Source of the DNA: Beroe ovata
Taxonomy: Eukaryota > Ctenophora > Nuda > Beroida > Beroidae
Assembly: GCA_946803715.1 (NCBI GenBank)
Contig: CAMPET010000060.1
Location: 47,357 to 111,356 of the forward strand
Reading direction: 5' to 3'
DNA length: 64,000 bases
In this document: piece after piece, positions 33,928 through 47,435 of the stretch
How the letters are laid out: each line of letters starts with the position of its first letter
How positions within the stretch are numbered: position 1 is the stretch's first letter
Program-made: the position numbers and the translations under genes
Notes under the pieces: model-generated
The model's database searches: none
What the model saw: the letters and a program-made list of their open reading frames with translations, nothing else
What the model was told of the DNA's origin: nothing

Positions 33928-36159
33928 CTAATAAGGAAATGTCACAGAAACAAAGTATGTTCTGGTGTTTCATTTCATATGAGCCAAGGATAGAAATTTC
34001 CCATCGATGCATCATCCAAAAACAATTAGCTTGAACAATCAAGTTAAACTGATTCTTGTTTTTAAGCTACCTTCATAAATTCTGCTGTTTTGCGAAGCAG
34101 TGAGGATTTTATTTCGAGCACCTTATACGGTAAAATTCCCTCGAATTATTATGCGGATTTTGTCCACATATTCTGAATGGGAATCACCGTCCGATGGAAA
34201 AATATACGATATCCACAGTGTGTTGCTAGAGCGTGGAGATATTTTACAAATCTAACGAATCTATGGCGGGGAAAAGAATAAAACTGCGTTCTCAATAACA
34301 TTGAGTTGTGCAAACTGGAATATGTTGTCATAGTTCAACTCTAGGAATTGTTGAGTGTTGATTTATTAACTTAATAACCCGCAAAGTAAATAATTGCAAA
34401 ATGTTTTGGCAACATTATTCGACTAACTTCAAAACCATGTATTAACAAATTACAAAATTATGAAAAAATCCAATAATCAACATTGAAAATCATGATAAAT
34501 TAGACAAGGTATTGGATATTTTAAGTGTGTAGAGTAATATCTGATTGAGCAAGAAGTCAGTATCATGTGTGCTGGTGCTGTTCTTCAGGTTTTCTTCCTG
34601 AGGTTCACATCGATCAACCCCATTGCCGGCAATACTGATGTATGGCAATAGGAAAAAGTTTGATTTTTGAATATTTCATTTAATCTACAAGTACCTCATG
34701 ATCGCTTGAAGTGACCGAAGACTGTAACGAACATTCACTCCATCCCCCAGTTGACATTCTCTCAGATTCCATGATGAGTGATGACAACAAGTTGTGGAAC
34801 TTAGAGGAGATACCAAGCAAATATCTAGTAGATGTAAAGCAGGATACAACATCAACTGACACCAGAACCTATCGGCTATCACTGATATAGGACACTGATA
34901 ACTAAACCTGATAGAAACATGGAGATTGGAGACATCCTAAAATAAAATTAGCATTAATAAATGAATAACAAATTCGAAGTAAGAGATGGATGTAAACAGA
35001 TTTGGCGATAAAGATTTCAGGGATTTTCAAGTCAAGAGGACAAGTTGATAATATTTATTTTCCAATAAACAGAATCCAATACCACATGGATGATTAATTT
35101 AATGCTAATATCAAGCCTATCAATGCTAGAACACTGTATTCTAGAGCACAGATTGGTTCTTCTAAATGAACTAAGTCTTAAACTTTTGTGAATAGTATGT
35201 AATACAAAACTATAATGGAACCAAAAACCAATTACATTATTTTGGTTAATGTAATCTGCTATCTTTCCATTTAAGACTTGAATGGATCAAAGTTGTCACT
35301 ACCATCGACTACAAAAATTTCATCCTGCATTAAATTGTCAAACACACAAATTGTAACCAAGATTTTTCCGTGTCCTTAAATTTCAAATCTAACTTAGTGG
35401 ACCAATGGAGGTTGAAGCCAGACGGTCGTTTATAATGGAAGCTAATGTAGTTATCTAATCTAGCTAGATCCTGATCTATTCTACTTGCTAATAAAAAGTT
35501 TGCCAAATAGAATGAAAATTGCAAGCTGAGTGCTCAGAAAACAGAAACGAAATCAATAAAACAGACTATATTCTTATATTGGCCTTGAGTTGCCCTGGTT
35601 TTACACCCCCTTTTAATAAGCACCTTAATCCTTAAAATAACAATAGATATGGCAAATGCGACATTGATAAAGCTGGTGAAAAAACTGCAATAAAATACAC
35701 ATAATAAAGGCATACGATTATAGATTACTGATTGGGTGATTAGAGGCACCAGTTCCAAAATAAAGCAATCTCAATAGTCAATATATCGATACAGATAAAT
35801 GAGTTTGTCTTATTATTAACAAGATATTATGGACAATTGACAATATCAGAGGCGCTGAGAGCGGTCATAATATGAGATGTTCAATATGAAAGCAGAAAGT
35901 GTATTACAGATATATTATCAATATAATGTGTCATATAGGCATTGATAATGTTACTACCCCTCAATAATAGTTATTTATATATTTAAACCGTGATAAACAC
36001 CATGAACAACAACATATTCCAGTAGATTGTCGTCTTTATACACACAATCCGTGTTTCATACAACAGAGCAGAAATTTACACCACTACGTTTAATATGGGA
36101 CACTATAGTCACGTCAATATACCTCGTATATTGACCATATAAGATCTAAAACCTCGTTT
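33928..36159. other. No gene resolved; probably 5' end of WDFY gene and FBXW7 3' UTR
   Basis: AT-rich. The missing WDFY start exon should lie here. The candidates are a short exon near 34904-34922 that fits the phase and a minus-strand open segment at about 34690-34772 that does not. The part next to 36160 probably holds the FBXW7 3' UTR. I see no other gene. Confidence 0.4.
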
Positions 36160-37809
36160 TCAGTACAGACTGTCCTGGATGGTGGTTGTTGAAGTGGTTG
36201 CTGAAGTTGACTTGCACTTTACACCGCCAACACTAAAATCAAAAACAATCAACTTAGTTTCCTCTGTCCCATTTCTACTGCCCACTGCACAGACGAGCCT
36301 AGTTTTGTCGAGCTGAATACGCCACACCACTCCCCCACTTCCCCCACTTTCCAGCTTGACAATATCCCTAACAAACTCTCCTGTCTTGATATCCCACAGT
36401 TTAACTGTCCCATCGTCGCTAGAGGTCATGACATACTTGCTGTTAAACAGCAAACATGTCACAGCACTTTGGTGCTTGGAGGGCCCGTCTAGGGTCTGAA
36501 GGCAGGCTCCTGTTGTGATATCCCATATCTTGACCAAGGAATCAGCATTGCCGGACACCAGAATGTTATCCCTGAGTTCCATCCCACTTGTCAAGGACCT
36601 GTGTCCGCTAAGAACATGGAGACATGTTCCATTAACTGCATCCCAGACCCTGATGGTGGTATCGAGACTCCCGCTCACTATGTGTCTCCCATCAAACTGA
36701 AGGGAGTAGACTCTGTTGTTGTGTCCAGTGAGAGAATGCAGACATGTCTCAGAGACAGGGTCCCAAACCTTCACGAGACAATCATATGCCCCACTCACCA
36801 CTCTTATACCATCATACTGAACACATCTAACAGCGGCCATGTGACCAATAAGCAGGTGTTTGCATTCTCCAGTCTGTATGTCCCATACTCGTAGTGTAGC
36901 ATCTCTAGATCCAGAGACACAGATCTGGTTGTGCATTGAGAGGCACCGCACTGTGGATGAGTGACCGAAGAGGGTGTGGAGACTTTGTCCAGAATGAACA
37001 TCCCAGACTTTGATGGTTCTATCAGTGGAACCACTGCAAATGATATCACCCTCGAATTGTGAACACCATACACCACCAGTGTGACCCGTTAGGGTAAGGA
37101 GACATTCCCCTGTACTGACAGACCAGACTTTGAGGGTACTGTCGTCGGATCCACTGATAATTCTGTCTCCATGAAACTGGAGACATGTTATAACGTGATC
37201 ATCGTGACCTTTTAGCTCCTTCTTGATGAAATTACGTCCTGTTCTCCAGTTATCATCCAGCTCTTGTCGAGTGAGGAATATCCTCTTCCAATCTAGATTA
37301 TCTGAATCATCATCATAAAAATGATTTGGTATTTCAGGAAGCAATTTACACTTATCCTTCCATAGGAGAGAGTCGTCACATAGGTTCTTCCAAGCCTTGC
37401 AGGTTCTCATTGCATTAAGCAGATCTTTTGGCTCCAAGAACCTCAAAATTGACATGGCCAGCTCTTTAGGCAGTAGAGTGATAAAATCTCGTTGGAATCT
37501 CGGCTCAATTTTCTTGAGAATATACCTGGCTTGTCCAGTATCACAATTATCACTCAACAAATCTAAAGCTTCTAATTTATCACACTCTGAAAACTGCTTG
37601 AAACTTTCAACCCAGTTCAGAACATCTTGAGATATTGTCTCTGATTGAGAGGATATTCTCATACGCTTACCAACGCTTGAGTCACGCGTGCATGGCATTT
37701 TGGAAAGATTTTCGGGAAGTTTCGATTTTCTTTTAGTTGGAGTTTCTGGTGTCAATGGTTCTTCACTTGAAGGTTGTGCATGCCTTGACCTCTTCCGTGT
37801 TGATTTCAT
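36160..37809 (-). CDS. FBXW7: FBXW7 (Cdc4) F-box/WD40 substrate receptor, single exon, 549 aa
   Basis: This is the substrate-recognition subunit of an SCF ubiquitin ligase, which targets phosphodegron proteins such as cyclin E, Myc and Notch. From the N-terminus: a basic Ser/Pro-rich leader (about 1-65), the dimerisation region with an acidic WVESF..FSECDKLEALD segment, an F-box (LLPKELAMSILRFLEPKDLL), then eight WD40 repeats. The arginines that hold the phosphodegron in human FBXW7 (R465, R479, R505) are conserved in GHSSTVRC, SGSRDATLRV and GHMAAVRC. The ending GSRNGTEETKLIVFDF matches the family. The ATG at 37809 opens the leader. The coding region has no intron, unlike its intron-rich neighbours. 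It lies 526 bp downstream of the stop codon of the UPF0669 gene on the same strand. Confidence 0.97.
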   Translation of the reverse strand: MKSTRKRSRHAQPSSEEPLTPETPTKRKSKLPENLSKMPCTRDSSVGKRMRISSQSETISQDVLNWVESFKQFSECDKLEALDLLSDNCDTGQARYILKKIEPRFQRDFITLLPKELAMSILRFLEPKDLLNAMRTCKAWKNLCDDSLLWKDKCKLLPEIPNHFYDDDSDNLDWKRIFLTRQELDDNWRTGRNFIKKELKGHDDHVITCLQFHGDRIISGSDDSTLKVWSVSTGECLLTLTGHTGGVWCSQFEGDIICSGSTDRTIKVWDVHSGQSLHTLFGHSSTVRCLSMHNQICVSGSRDATLRVWDIQTGECKHLLIGHMAAVRCVQYDGIRVVSGAYDCLVKVWDPVSETCLHSLTGHNNRVYSLQFDGRHIVSGSLDTTIRVWDAVNGTCLHVLSGHRSLTSGMELRDNILVSGNADSLVKIWDITTGACLQTLDGPSKHQSAVTCLLFNSKYVMTSSDDGTVKLWDIKTGEFVRDIVKLESGGSGGVVWRIQLDKTRLVCAVGSRNGTEETKLIVFDFSVGGVKCKSTSATTSTTTIQDSLY

Positions 37810-38093
37810 TTTATCTCATCAGTGCATCACTAGTGAAAGAATATCACAGTAAGAATTTAATGATATTTCACAACTCATGTATCATATATTGCTTATTGAT
37901 CAGAAAAATTTATCTTAGAAGTTTCTTAAATAAACCACATGTGTCACAGATAATCAAACTCAATTAAAAAGTGATCTTGCAACAATATAACAACAACTGC
38001 TTAACTGTGTCCCACAAATTGGTAAAAAGGACTTAAAACGGTGATACAAAAAATCTTCAGCTTATATATTAAATGCTAGATATGATGGATGAG

Positions 38094-38147
38094 CTTAGCT
38101 CACTGGGATTAACTCACTGGCTCACTGGGAACTTAGCTCACTGGGAA
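38094..38147. repeat. Short tandem repeat (TTAGCTCACTGGGA-type)
   Basis: The unit CTTAGCTCACTGGGA occurs at 38094 and 38132 with degenerate TTAACTCACTGG and CTCACTGGGA copies between. It lies in the FBXW7 5' flank. No function is evident. Confidence 0.7.
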
Positions 38148-38335
38148 AAACCTAGAATTAGCCGTTATATTATTTTAGCTGTCATATATCAAAATAATAT
38201 CATATGGTACAATTAATCCATCATTATGCAGAAAGTTCCTGGAAAAGTGAGAAGGGAAAACAAATAGGTATCACAGAGAAAATCTCAATGAAATACTAAT
38301 AAATTACATTCTGATAATCATTCATTCCAGCCAAA

Positions 38336-39059
38336 TCACACAATAATTTCAACCAAGACTTCAAGTAAAACCCAAAAGAAATCACTCCAAGTCCAAGATC
38401 TAATAGTTTCATCATCAAGGTTTAAAGCATTCCCATATTTATCAGTGATAAGTTCCTCTGCAAAGAGAATACATTATTAATTTTCTAAACGATCATGAGG
38501 TCAGGTTGTTGTTTCATATTGATAATGATATAAGGGTTACCTGATGAAATCTTGAATGTGTATGATGTATTTTCATATTGGGCAGCTGCAAAAATAGCCA
38601 CCTTCACGGGAGAAGAAAATGATTCAGGAATTACAATATATTCTGTGCCTGTGGTTGCACTATGCATGTCATATCTGAAATTGAAAACAACCTTCTTAAA
38701 CTAGCTAAAGATCAGTTAGATAATCTGAATCATGGTTAATTGGTTATGGAAAAGATTTTCATGTAAAATGGCAACTCACTCCTTATATGAGGGGTTGTTG
38801 GAACCTTGCTTGATGAACAAATCTGCATCACCAGAAGAGGTTAATAGAATCAAAGTTGGGGGAGTGTTGAATGAAAATGAGTAGTAATCATAATTGAATG
38901 GTTCAAGAACACCACTGAAACATAAAAATTGGCAGTTATTTACTTGTAAATAGTTTCTAGTGAATCAACAGAAAGGTTAGCTAGATAGAATACGCAATAC
39001 CTGACAATATGTGAAGAGGTTCTCTGGAATAGAATGCCAATTACAAAACAGCAGATCAT
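38336..39059 (-). CDS. C6orf120: UPF0669 / C6orf120-like secreted protein, 149 aa
   Basis: There are four exons: 39001-39059, 38780-38914, 38541-38674 and 38336-38457. All phases agree (450 bp in total including the stop). Exon 1 begins MICCFVIGILF, a signal peptide. The body carries FNYDYYSFSF, GDADLFIKQG, SYKEYDMHSATTGTEYIVIP and the F-x-S-PVKVAIF strand that match the UPF0669 family (human C6orf120), a small secreted or ER beta-sandwich resembling bacterial pre-peptidase C-terminal domains. The C-terminal helix WSDFFWVLLEVLVEIIV matches the human tail. It is shorter than the human protein (about 190 aa). The molecular role is poorly known. The product probably enters the secretory pathway. 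Confidence 0.92.
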
Positions 39060-39937
39060 GTTTCTAATATATTACTTCGCGAAATATACCTTCTGCATCC
39101 AACATGACTAAAGCAGAAAGATTATCATAATGCAGAAGCACTTAACATGACTAACATGCATTTCAAATCTCTTCATTTCAGTAGTAGGATTACTCCCTAC
39201 ACTCACTGGCGAGATTTCATCATAGTGTAGCAGGAGTTGGGAATGGAAAATCCTACAAGCCAACCAGTTCATCAACTGGCACTTACTAAAAAAGAATCCT
39301 AAAGCATCAACTTAGAAGACTTTCTTCAAAATTCTACAAATGCATGTCAAGAAAATGCAACTGTGGTGAGCAGCACAACCTTATTACCAGTATTTTTACA
39401 CATGGAAGGAAAAGGGGATGGAAAGAAAAAAATATGCACTTAACAGTGAAAACTTCTTACAAATGCTAACAATCCCACGCCATTTCTTTCCATCCATGTG
39501 TATACATCAAGTTAATGACATGTCAATAGGTTCAAGATACCAAATAACAAAAAAAGTTCTATAATGACTGAACTCTTTTGATAAATCTAATCTCAACAAT
39601 TAGAATAACACTGAAGAACAGAGGCATTTGATATTCAAGATTCAAGAATCATAACCATAAATAATTGTCAAAAACACAACACAATGAATGAATGATGAAT
39701 ACCTCAAAAGAACAAACCATGATAATGTTTATTGTAACAAGATTGTTGAACAATCAAGTCAATCAAAGCATTTCGGCCTCAGATTCCTTGATATAATGAT
39801 ATCACTGATCAGTCTATTTAAGTCTGTTGTCCATAAAACCTGCATTTTATTGTGCACACGTTGCGCGCCCCTGTTCTACTCAGTGATCTGAAAAGTCGTA
39901 GAAAGTCTCCAAAACCACGGAGTCTCCAAACCACGGA

Positions 39938-39992
39938 GACGCGCAGCGCGCGCGGAGTATTATATTTGGGTCACGCAGCGCGGGAACACATT
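39938..39992 (+). repeat. Solo copy of the CG-rich element arm
   Basis: GCGCGCGGAGTATT, a short ATATT insertion, then TGGGTCACGCAGCGCGGG and AACAC reproduce the left arm of the element at 6480-6792. It shows that the arm is a dispersed genomic repeat rather than a local feature. Confidence 0.75.
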
Positions 39993-40700
39993 TTATGCAA
40001 AATAAGTCATTTTGCCAGCTGTCTACGACATGCATATGCCTGAGTTTGGCGCGTCGCTAACTCGCTAACGTTCACCTTCACTATTTTTATAGCACAAAGC
40101 GCGTGGATATCCGCTCATCCATTTACATAATCGCATTGCTTGTCGCTAGAAAGGCCATGCAACGCTAGGTTCCGCGGTTATGATCCCTACCGTTGGCGCC
40201 GCGCAATTAATTCCGCTCAGTTGTTGTAAAATTTCACTTCACCCTTGTTGGCGGGAGTTTCCGAGTTTATCCCTGGCGGAATGAAAATTGCGCGCACCTG
40301 CACCGACGGTAGGGTAAAATCCTACAACTCAGTTGCATTTTGCAATGCAAAAGGCCTTCGATGACAGCGCACGCGCGCGAGAAGCAGAGGTCGAAGATAA
40401 AATCTGACAAGCATTTGAATTGTATCAATGTTCCAAATTGTATCAAATTTCAGATGCTTTGCTAATCAAGCTACATCTAGACAATTATCATATTATCATA
40501 GACCACTTTGTCACGGAAGTTTATTACCTAATCACATATTCACATGTGATCACATGTGCACACATGGACAGATTAAAGTTCAAAAAAATATATATATTTC
40601 AAAAACATTTTGAGAAATCAGCTTGCAAAAAGACCAGTTGACATAATTTGCAGTTAAGATGATGTAACAAGAATTACGCCCATTATTCCCGACAGGCGGG

Positions 40701-41180
40701 CGTTATATTTCCACCCAGCAATCGTTATATTTCCATCGTTATATTTCCACCCAGCAATTTCCACCCAGTAAATTCTAAGGTCTGGCTAAATTTAGTTTGT
40801 CATTGGGCCGCATTGCCAATGAACAACAAACAATGCTAGTGCTAATTACATAACCCAATGCTGTACGAACTACGAAGGTAAAAGAAATTTTAATTAGATA
40901 ATTGAAGAATACTGTTTTAATCAAGTACACCATTTTTCACACGCGCGATCTTTTTGCCTTATTTCTACGACGCCGCGCATTTCATAATTTCACTTTGCGA
41001 TTGCGCGCATGCAATTGCGTGCGGAGTGGTTTCTATGGCATGTTTTATAAAGGAGGGACCACCGCATACCGCATACGACCATCCTACCAACCACACTATC
41101 TTCACCATAATCTCCAAATTCCTAACCACCTTATGCCTTTTTAGGCCGCTTCGCGGCCAGGCTGGGTGGAAAAAATAATC
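40701..41180. mobile_element. Candidate MITE-like element with TTATATTTCCACCCAGC ends
   Basis: The left end (40701-40771) contains tandem copies of CGTTATATTTCCACCCAGCAAT. The right end (41163-41180) has GCTGGGTGGAAAAAATAA, the near inverted complement. A GGCCGC-TTC-GCGGCC hairpin sits just inside the right end (41146-41160). No transposase frame is present. The boundaries and a target-site duplication are not defined, so the mobile nature is inference. Confidence 0.4.
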
Positions 41181-41284
41181 TGAAGGTGATATAGATGTTG
41201 CCACTATTTAAAACTTTTTACGTACTGACTTTATAATACACCCCTAAGCATTAATAATAAAGGAGGTAGTTTTTGACCTGTTAA

Positions 41285-43323
<2,039 letters not shown>

Positions 43324-44534
43324 CTCGGAGGTAGGTGTGGTTTTTATTGAAGTCATGTATTATCGGCAGCAACCCAAAATTACAATTTTCTAATTCCCAA
43401 GTCCTGTATCCAAAGGAATGTAATTCAATACAGGAGTTATTTTGATGCACGCTGCAAAACGTGTAATCAGTTTATTTATAGACATGCATGATGCGCTATT
43501 CATCGAGTGGCTGTTGTAGCCTTGTAGAGACCTCAGATATTGTGGCCGATTTCTGTACTTTCAAACGTACAGGCTACAAATTAGGTTATTTCCGCATAGT
43601 CACATGTTCTCGCACGTTTCTTTCGGTTTCATTTTGGCACAATGCCCTCCTCAATTGGTCTCACAACACTGTTTTGACGTAGCGCGCGGAAACAAATCAA
43701 TGAGTTTGTTAGCGCGGGACTCGCGCGCATGTCTATTATATATTGTGCACGTATGTACGTACGTACATACAACAATGCGTGACCGATGGACCGACGCTCA
43801 TCCTATCTTTTATAGTTTGACGCTCATCCTTTTCTGTTTGAGACTATTTGAATCAATCATGAATATTTGTCAGGTTTTGAAGGTGTAAATTTGATCATAC
43901 GACCCTCGGATAACTGGATTGGCTCGTATAATGAGTCTGATGACTTGCAATGAATGCTGATGAGTTATAATATTCCGTTAATCAGTTAAGAATACCCCAT
44001 AATTGCTATCGAATAACTATTAACTGTTTGGGCCCAGGATGTATTTGTAGAATTGTTTCTAACTCGTTGGCCGTTGCTGTTGGTTGACTCACCCAATGTT
44101 CAAAGACTTTATCTTATATCTTTCTATCAAGTTAAATCTAGCAATATTTACTAATTTGTAACTTAATTTAAGGGTACTTGTATCCACTAGAAAATAGATA
44201 ATTTGCTCCTAAAATGTCTTGCATGTTTGAAATATATCTATGTTTAACATGCATCAAAATCACCAGAGTTTTTATTGAGAGAATAAAACAATAATGTTAA
44301 AATCGCAAAGTTTCATAAAATCTCTCATACAATGTTTGGTTGAATCTCTGATCTCACACAGTGAATCACGCCCATATGTTAGTTATTATTCCTGCAAAAA
44401 ATAGGTTGAGCTGGTTAAAGAATTCGTTCAAAGAGCAAGAAATATTTGGACAAATCTAACTTGTTTCAATCACAGTAATAGATTGAAACAGGCATAAGGA
44501 AAACACACCTTATGGCCCGAAACAAATCCCCAAT
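43324..44534. other. Intergenic, convergent 3' flanks, no gene seen
   Basis: This lies between the MOSPD1-like stop (+) and the TSSK-like stop (-). It is AT-rich with a GTACGTACGTAC palindromic run near 43755. No exon is recognised. Confidence 0.5.
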
Positions 44535-46148
44535 TTAAAGCGACACTGACTCGTTTGCCTCACTGGAGAAATCATCGCTTGTCTCCGTACTAGATCCTTG
44601 TGAAGTGTTGGTACTTGTCGTGGTCGGGTCACCTGAGTTACGGGGCGAGGGCCGAGGTGTGTGCATGAACTGTTTGTCGTCTCCTCGGGCGACTTCAGAC
44701 TGGTAGAAAGAGACAGTTAGATGCAGATTATGGTTAGATTTTGATCGTGGCGTATCGTAACCAAGAAGACAGTCTTTCTGTTACCATGGTAACACTCGAT
44801 ATTTACCTCTCGCGGCGAAGGTGTTGCACAAGTGAATGTTGCGTTGTCCTCTGTGAACCAGGCGTGTTGCAGCAACTGTGGGATTGTCACCCTCTTAGTG
44901 GTGTCAGGTGTCAACATACTGGTGATAACTTCTCGACATCCTGGAGTGAATGAAGGGTGGTATGAATGAAATGCACCATGATCAAGGATGGTTGGTGGTG
45001 TTAAAATTGTGTCGCATTGCTTTCACGTCTCAGTTCTCAGATATAATAGAATACCTTCTGTAACTCGAGACTGGAAGGTTATTCCCTTGTTGATCGCCGC
45101 TAAGAGATTCTTCACGCTTGTATCATTGAAAGGAAGCTTCCCATTCACCATGGCAAACAGTACAACACCTCTAAAAAAGTGGGATATGAGGAAAATTTTA
45201 CATCTACCACATACATGCATGAATGAGCTAGACATTTCACACTCACAAACTCCAAACATCTGAGATCCTGCCATCGTAGTCCTTCCCTTTGACGATCTCC
45301 GGGGCAGCGTATGCCAGAGATCCACAATGGGTTTTTAACTGGCAAGCCTCGGGGTTTATCGTCCGGGCAAATCCAAAATCTGACAGCTTGATTCTGAAGA
45401 GAGATTTCGAGTTAAATTCGTCGTGAATCAGGGATCACCTTATAATCTGGCTCAGCTTGGATATGGATAACACTCACGTCATATCCTTATCGAAGAGAAT
45501 GTTCTCACACTTAAGATCTCTGTGAACCACATTCTTCACATGACAATGATTCACTGCCTCTAAAATCTGCCTGAAGTACACCTTTGCGTCCTTCTCGGCA
45601 ATTTTGCGGTGGTTGGCGTTGATAAAGTCGAGGAGGTCCCCATTTTCGGCTTCCTGCATCACGATATACATGCTCCGCTCCGTTTCGAGAATCTCGAGCA
45701 TCCGAACAATGTTCTTGTGTCGCAGCTTGTGGATGCACTGAATTTCCCGTGGGAGGAACTTCGTAAGGTAGTCTTTGGGAGCACTCTTCTTTGATACAAT
45801 CTTCACCGCCACCTGAACTCAGGTGTACAAATTGTGGAGAGAATTGTGATCTAATTCAAAATGAACAATCGATTTTGATGCTAAAGTTCTGGCCTCATTG
45901 AAAATGAAAGATAAAAATGTGTTTTGTTGAACATTGAGCTGATCAGCCATACTCACATTGCACTTGAATTTCTCTGAGTAACAACGTCTTACTTTGGCAT
46001 AGGCCCCGGTTCCGATAACGTCACCAAAAATGTACCCTGGAATCTTTTCTCTGGGTTTGGGAGGCGCTGCTGGAGTGCCTCCTGAGGTGCTACTTGACCC
46101 AGACACTGAGGAGCCAGCTGGAGAATTGTTTCCGCACGAAGTGGCCAT
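44535..46148 (-). CDS. TSSK: TSSK-like (testis-specific) Ser/Thr kinase, 362 aa
   Basis: There are six exons: 45957-46148, 45478-45812, 45247-45393, 45055-45170, 44807-44940 and 44535-44699. All phases agree (1,089 bp). After a Ser/Gly/Pro leader of about 40 residues comes a complete kinase domain: glycine loop [11 protein letters not shown] lysine in VAVKIV, catalytic loop [11 protein letters not shown], then [20 protein letters not shown] and R in [14 protein letters not shown]. The [17 protein letters not shown] start and KFLPREIQ are typical of the TSSK group (CAMK branch), which acts in sperm. The Ser/Thr-rich tail has no recognised domain. A perfect RFX X-box lies about 360 bp upstream of the ATG and another in the last intron, which would fit ciliary or sperm regulation. 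An exact paralogue number (TSSK1-6) cannot be assigned. Confidence 0.93.
44780..44793. promoter_or_regulatory. RFX X-box palindrome in last TSSK-like intron
   Basis: GTTACCATGGTAAC is a perfect palindromic RFX-type X-box, 14 bp beyond the donor of exon 44807-44940. Function is not shown. Confidence 0.5.
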
Positions 46149-47435
46149 TTTCAAGAGGTTTTGGTTTTACTTTTATGGATATGGTGCTGAAACAAGGAAA
46201 TTGTAAGACTTGATTTTTGTGACATAATTGATCAGTGAACATCACCCGAAACTCGGACGTCATGGTCTGGCCACGAAAAATCAAAACTTTTTGACAATTA
46301 CCATAGTGATCAAGTTAATCATGACAGCTATTTCCAACCTCTATTGTTGACACAGCTTTTTGGCTTTCATCTGGTTTTAACTGTAAAGCTCTGGAGCTTT
46401 TATCAATACGGCGCAGAGCCCTCTAGAAGCAAACCAACACAGGAAAGGAATAGAATTAAATGACGTTATGCTCAGTTGCACGTGCATGCGCGCGATCAGA
46501 CTCGTTGCCACAGCAACACAGATTACGAGCCGTGCACAGCACCTCATACGTTCAACGTGACATTTTGACTTTCTGACTGTTGAGAGTTCATAGCATCAGA
46601 TAAACAACTTGTTTAAATTGTGATTGGAGAAATTTGAGCTCTATTGAAAATACAGTTAAAATTGACATGGATAATTGACACATCTTCGAGTTGACAATGT
46701 TCTAATTCACCATGATTCTCTTTATTATTCTGGGGTCTTCAAGATCACCCTCATTCGCAAATGGTTAAATTACAACTTTGAAACCAAAAATGGTGGATGT
46801 CTACAACTTCCCCATATTTCTAGACTCTCTTTCTGAGACTGATATATGATATACGCATGAAACAGGAAATGAGATGAAAGTCCCCAAACTTCAGCTTCCA
46901 AACTGTCTCAGTCACAATTCCATAATATCCACGATAAAAACCGAAAATCAACAACCCTTAATAATTCAACTTCAATGATATAAACACATACTCAAGGGAA
47001 GGTGAACTGGTTCATCGTGACATCTGACAGCCGAAATGCGTATCACAATTAACTTTTTGCACTGCTATTAACGTAAGCGACGTATCTAAGTTTAAAATAA
47101 CTTACAGTGCGATTCTTGATTCTGAAACGAACATATTGAAATTCAGAAACACAATTTATTTCCACAGTAAAAACAAATACAAAATGCAGCTCGACTTTGC
47201 AACGATGCTTGAAATTCTTCCGATAACCAAGTCCAAAATACCAGCGATACAAATTGTGACTCGATTCGAAACATTACATTCAGTAATTCTTAAAGTTAAA
47301 GTTAAACGCCAGTTTGGGAAATCTGGAAGAAAGATTGCAAAGTTAAAAATCGTATTTTTCTCCTCGCAAACTTAACTATTGTCTGATAAATTAGAGAACA
47401 ATCAAAACACACACAGAGTTATTTCCGCCCGCGTT
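46149..47435. other. Intergenic: TSSK-like promoter and MAST 3' flank
   Basis: This holds the 5' flank of the TSSK-like gene, including the X-box, and the 3' flank of the MAST gene. Both genes are on the minus strand. From 46352 the sequence is repeated at 49723-50855, where one 37-bp stretch near 50257-50294 is extra. No gene is recognised. Confidence 0.6.
46504..46517. promoter_or_regulatory. RFX X-box upstream of TSSK-like gene
   Basis: GTTGCCACAGCAAC matches the X-box consensus GTNRCC-N(0-3)-RGYAAC exactly and sits about 360 bp upstream of the TSSK-like ATG. The duplicate block at 49723 keeps the motif as GTTGCCATAGCAAC (49877-49890), still a perfect match despite a base change in the spacer. 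Confidence 0.6.

Noticed and set aside
34680-34882. Start exon of the WDFY gene
   Set aside because: The open segment ends at its only nearby donors in phase 0, whereas the next WDFY exon needs phase 1.
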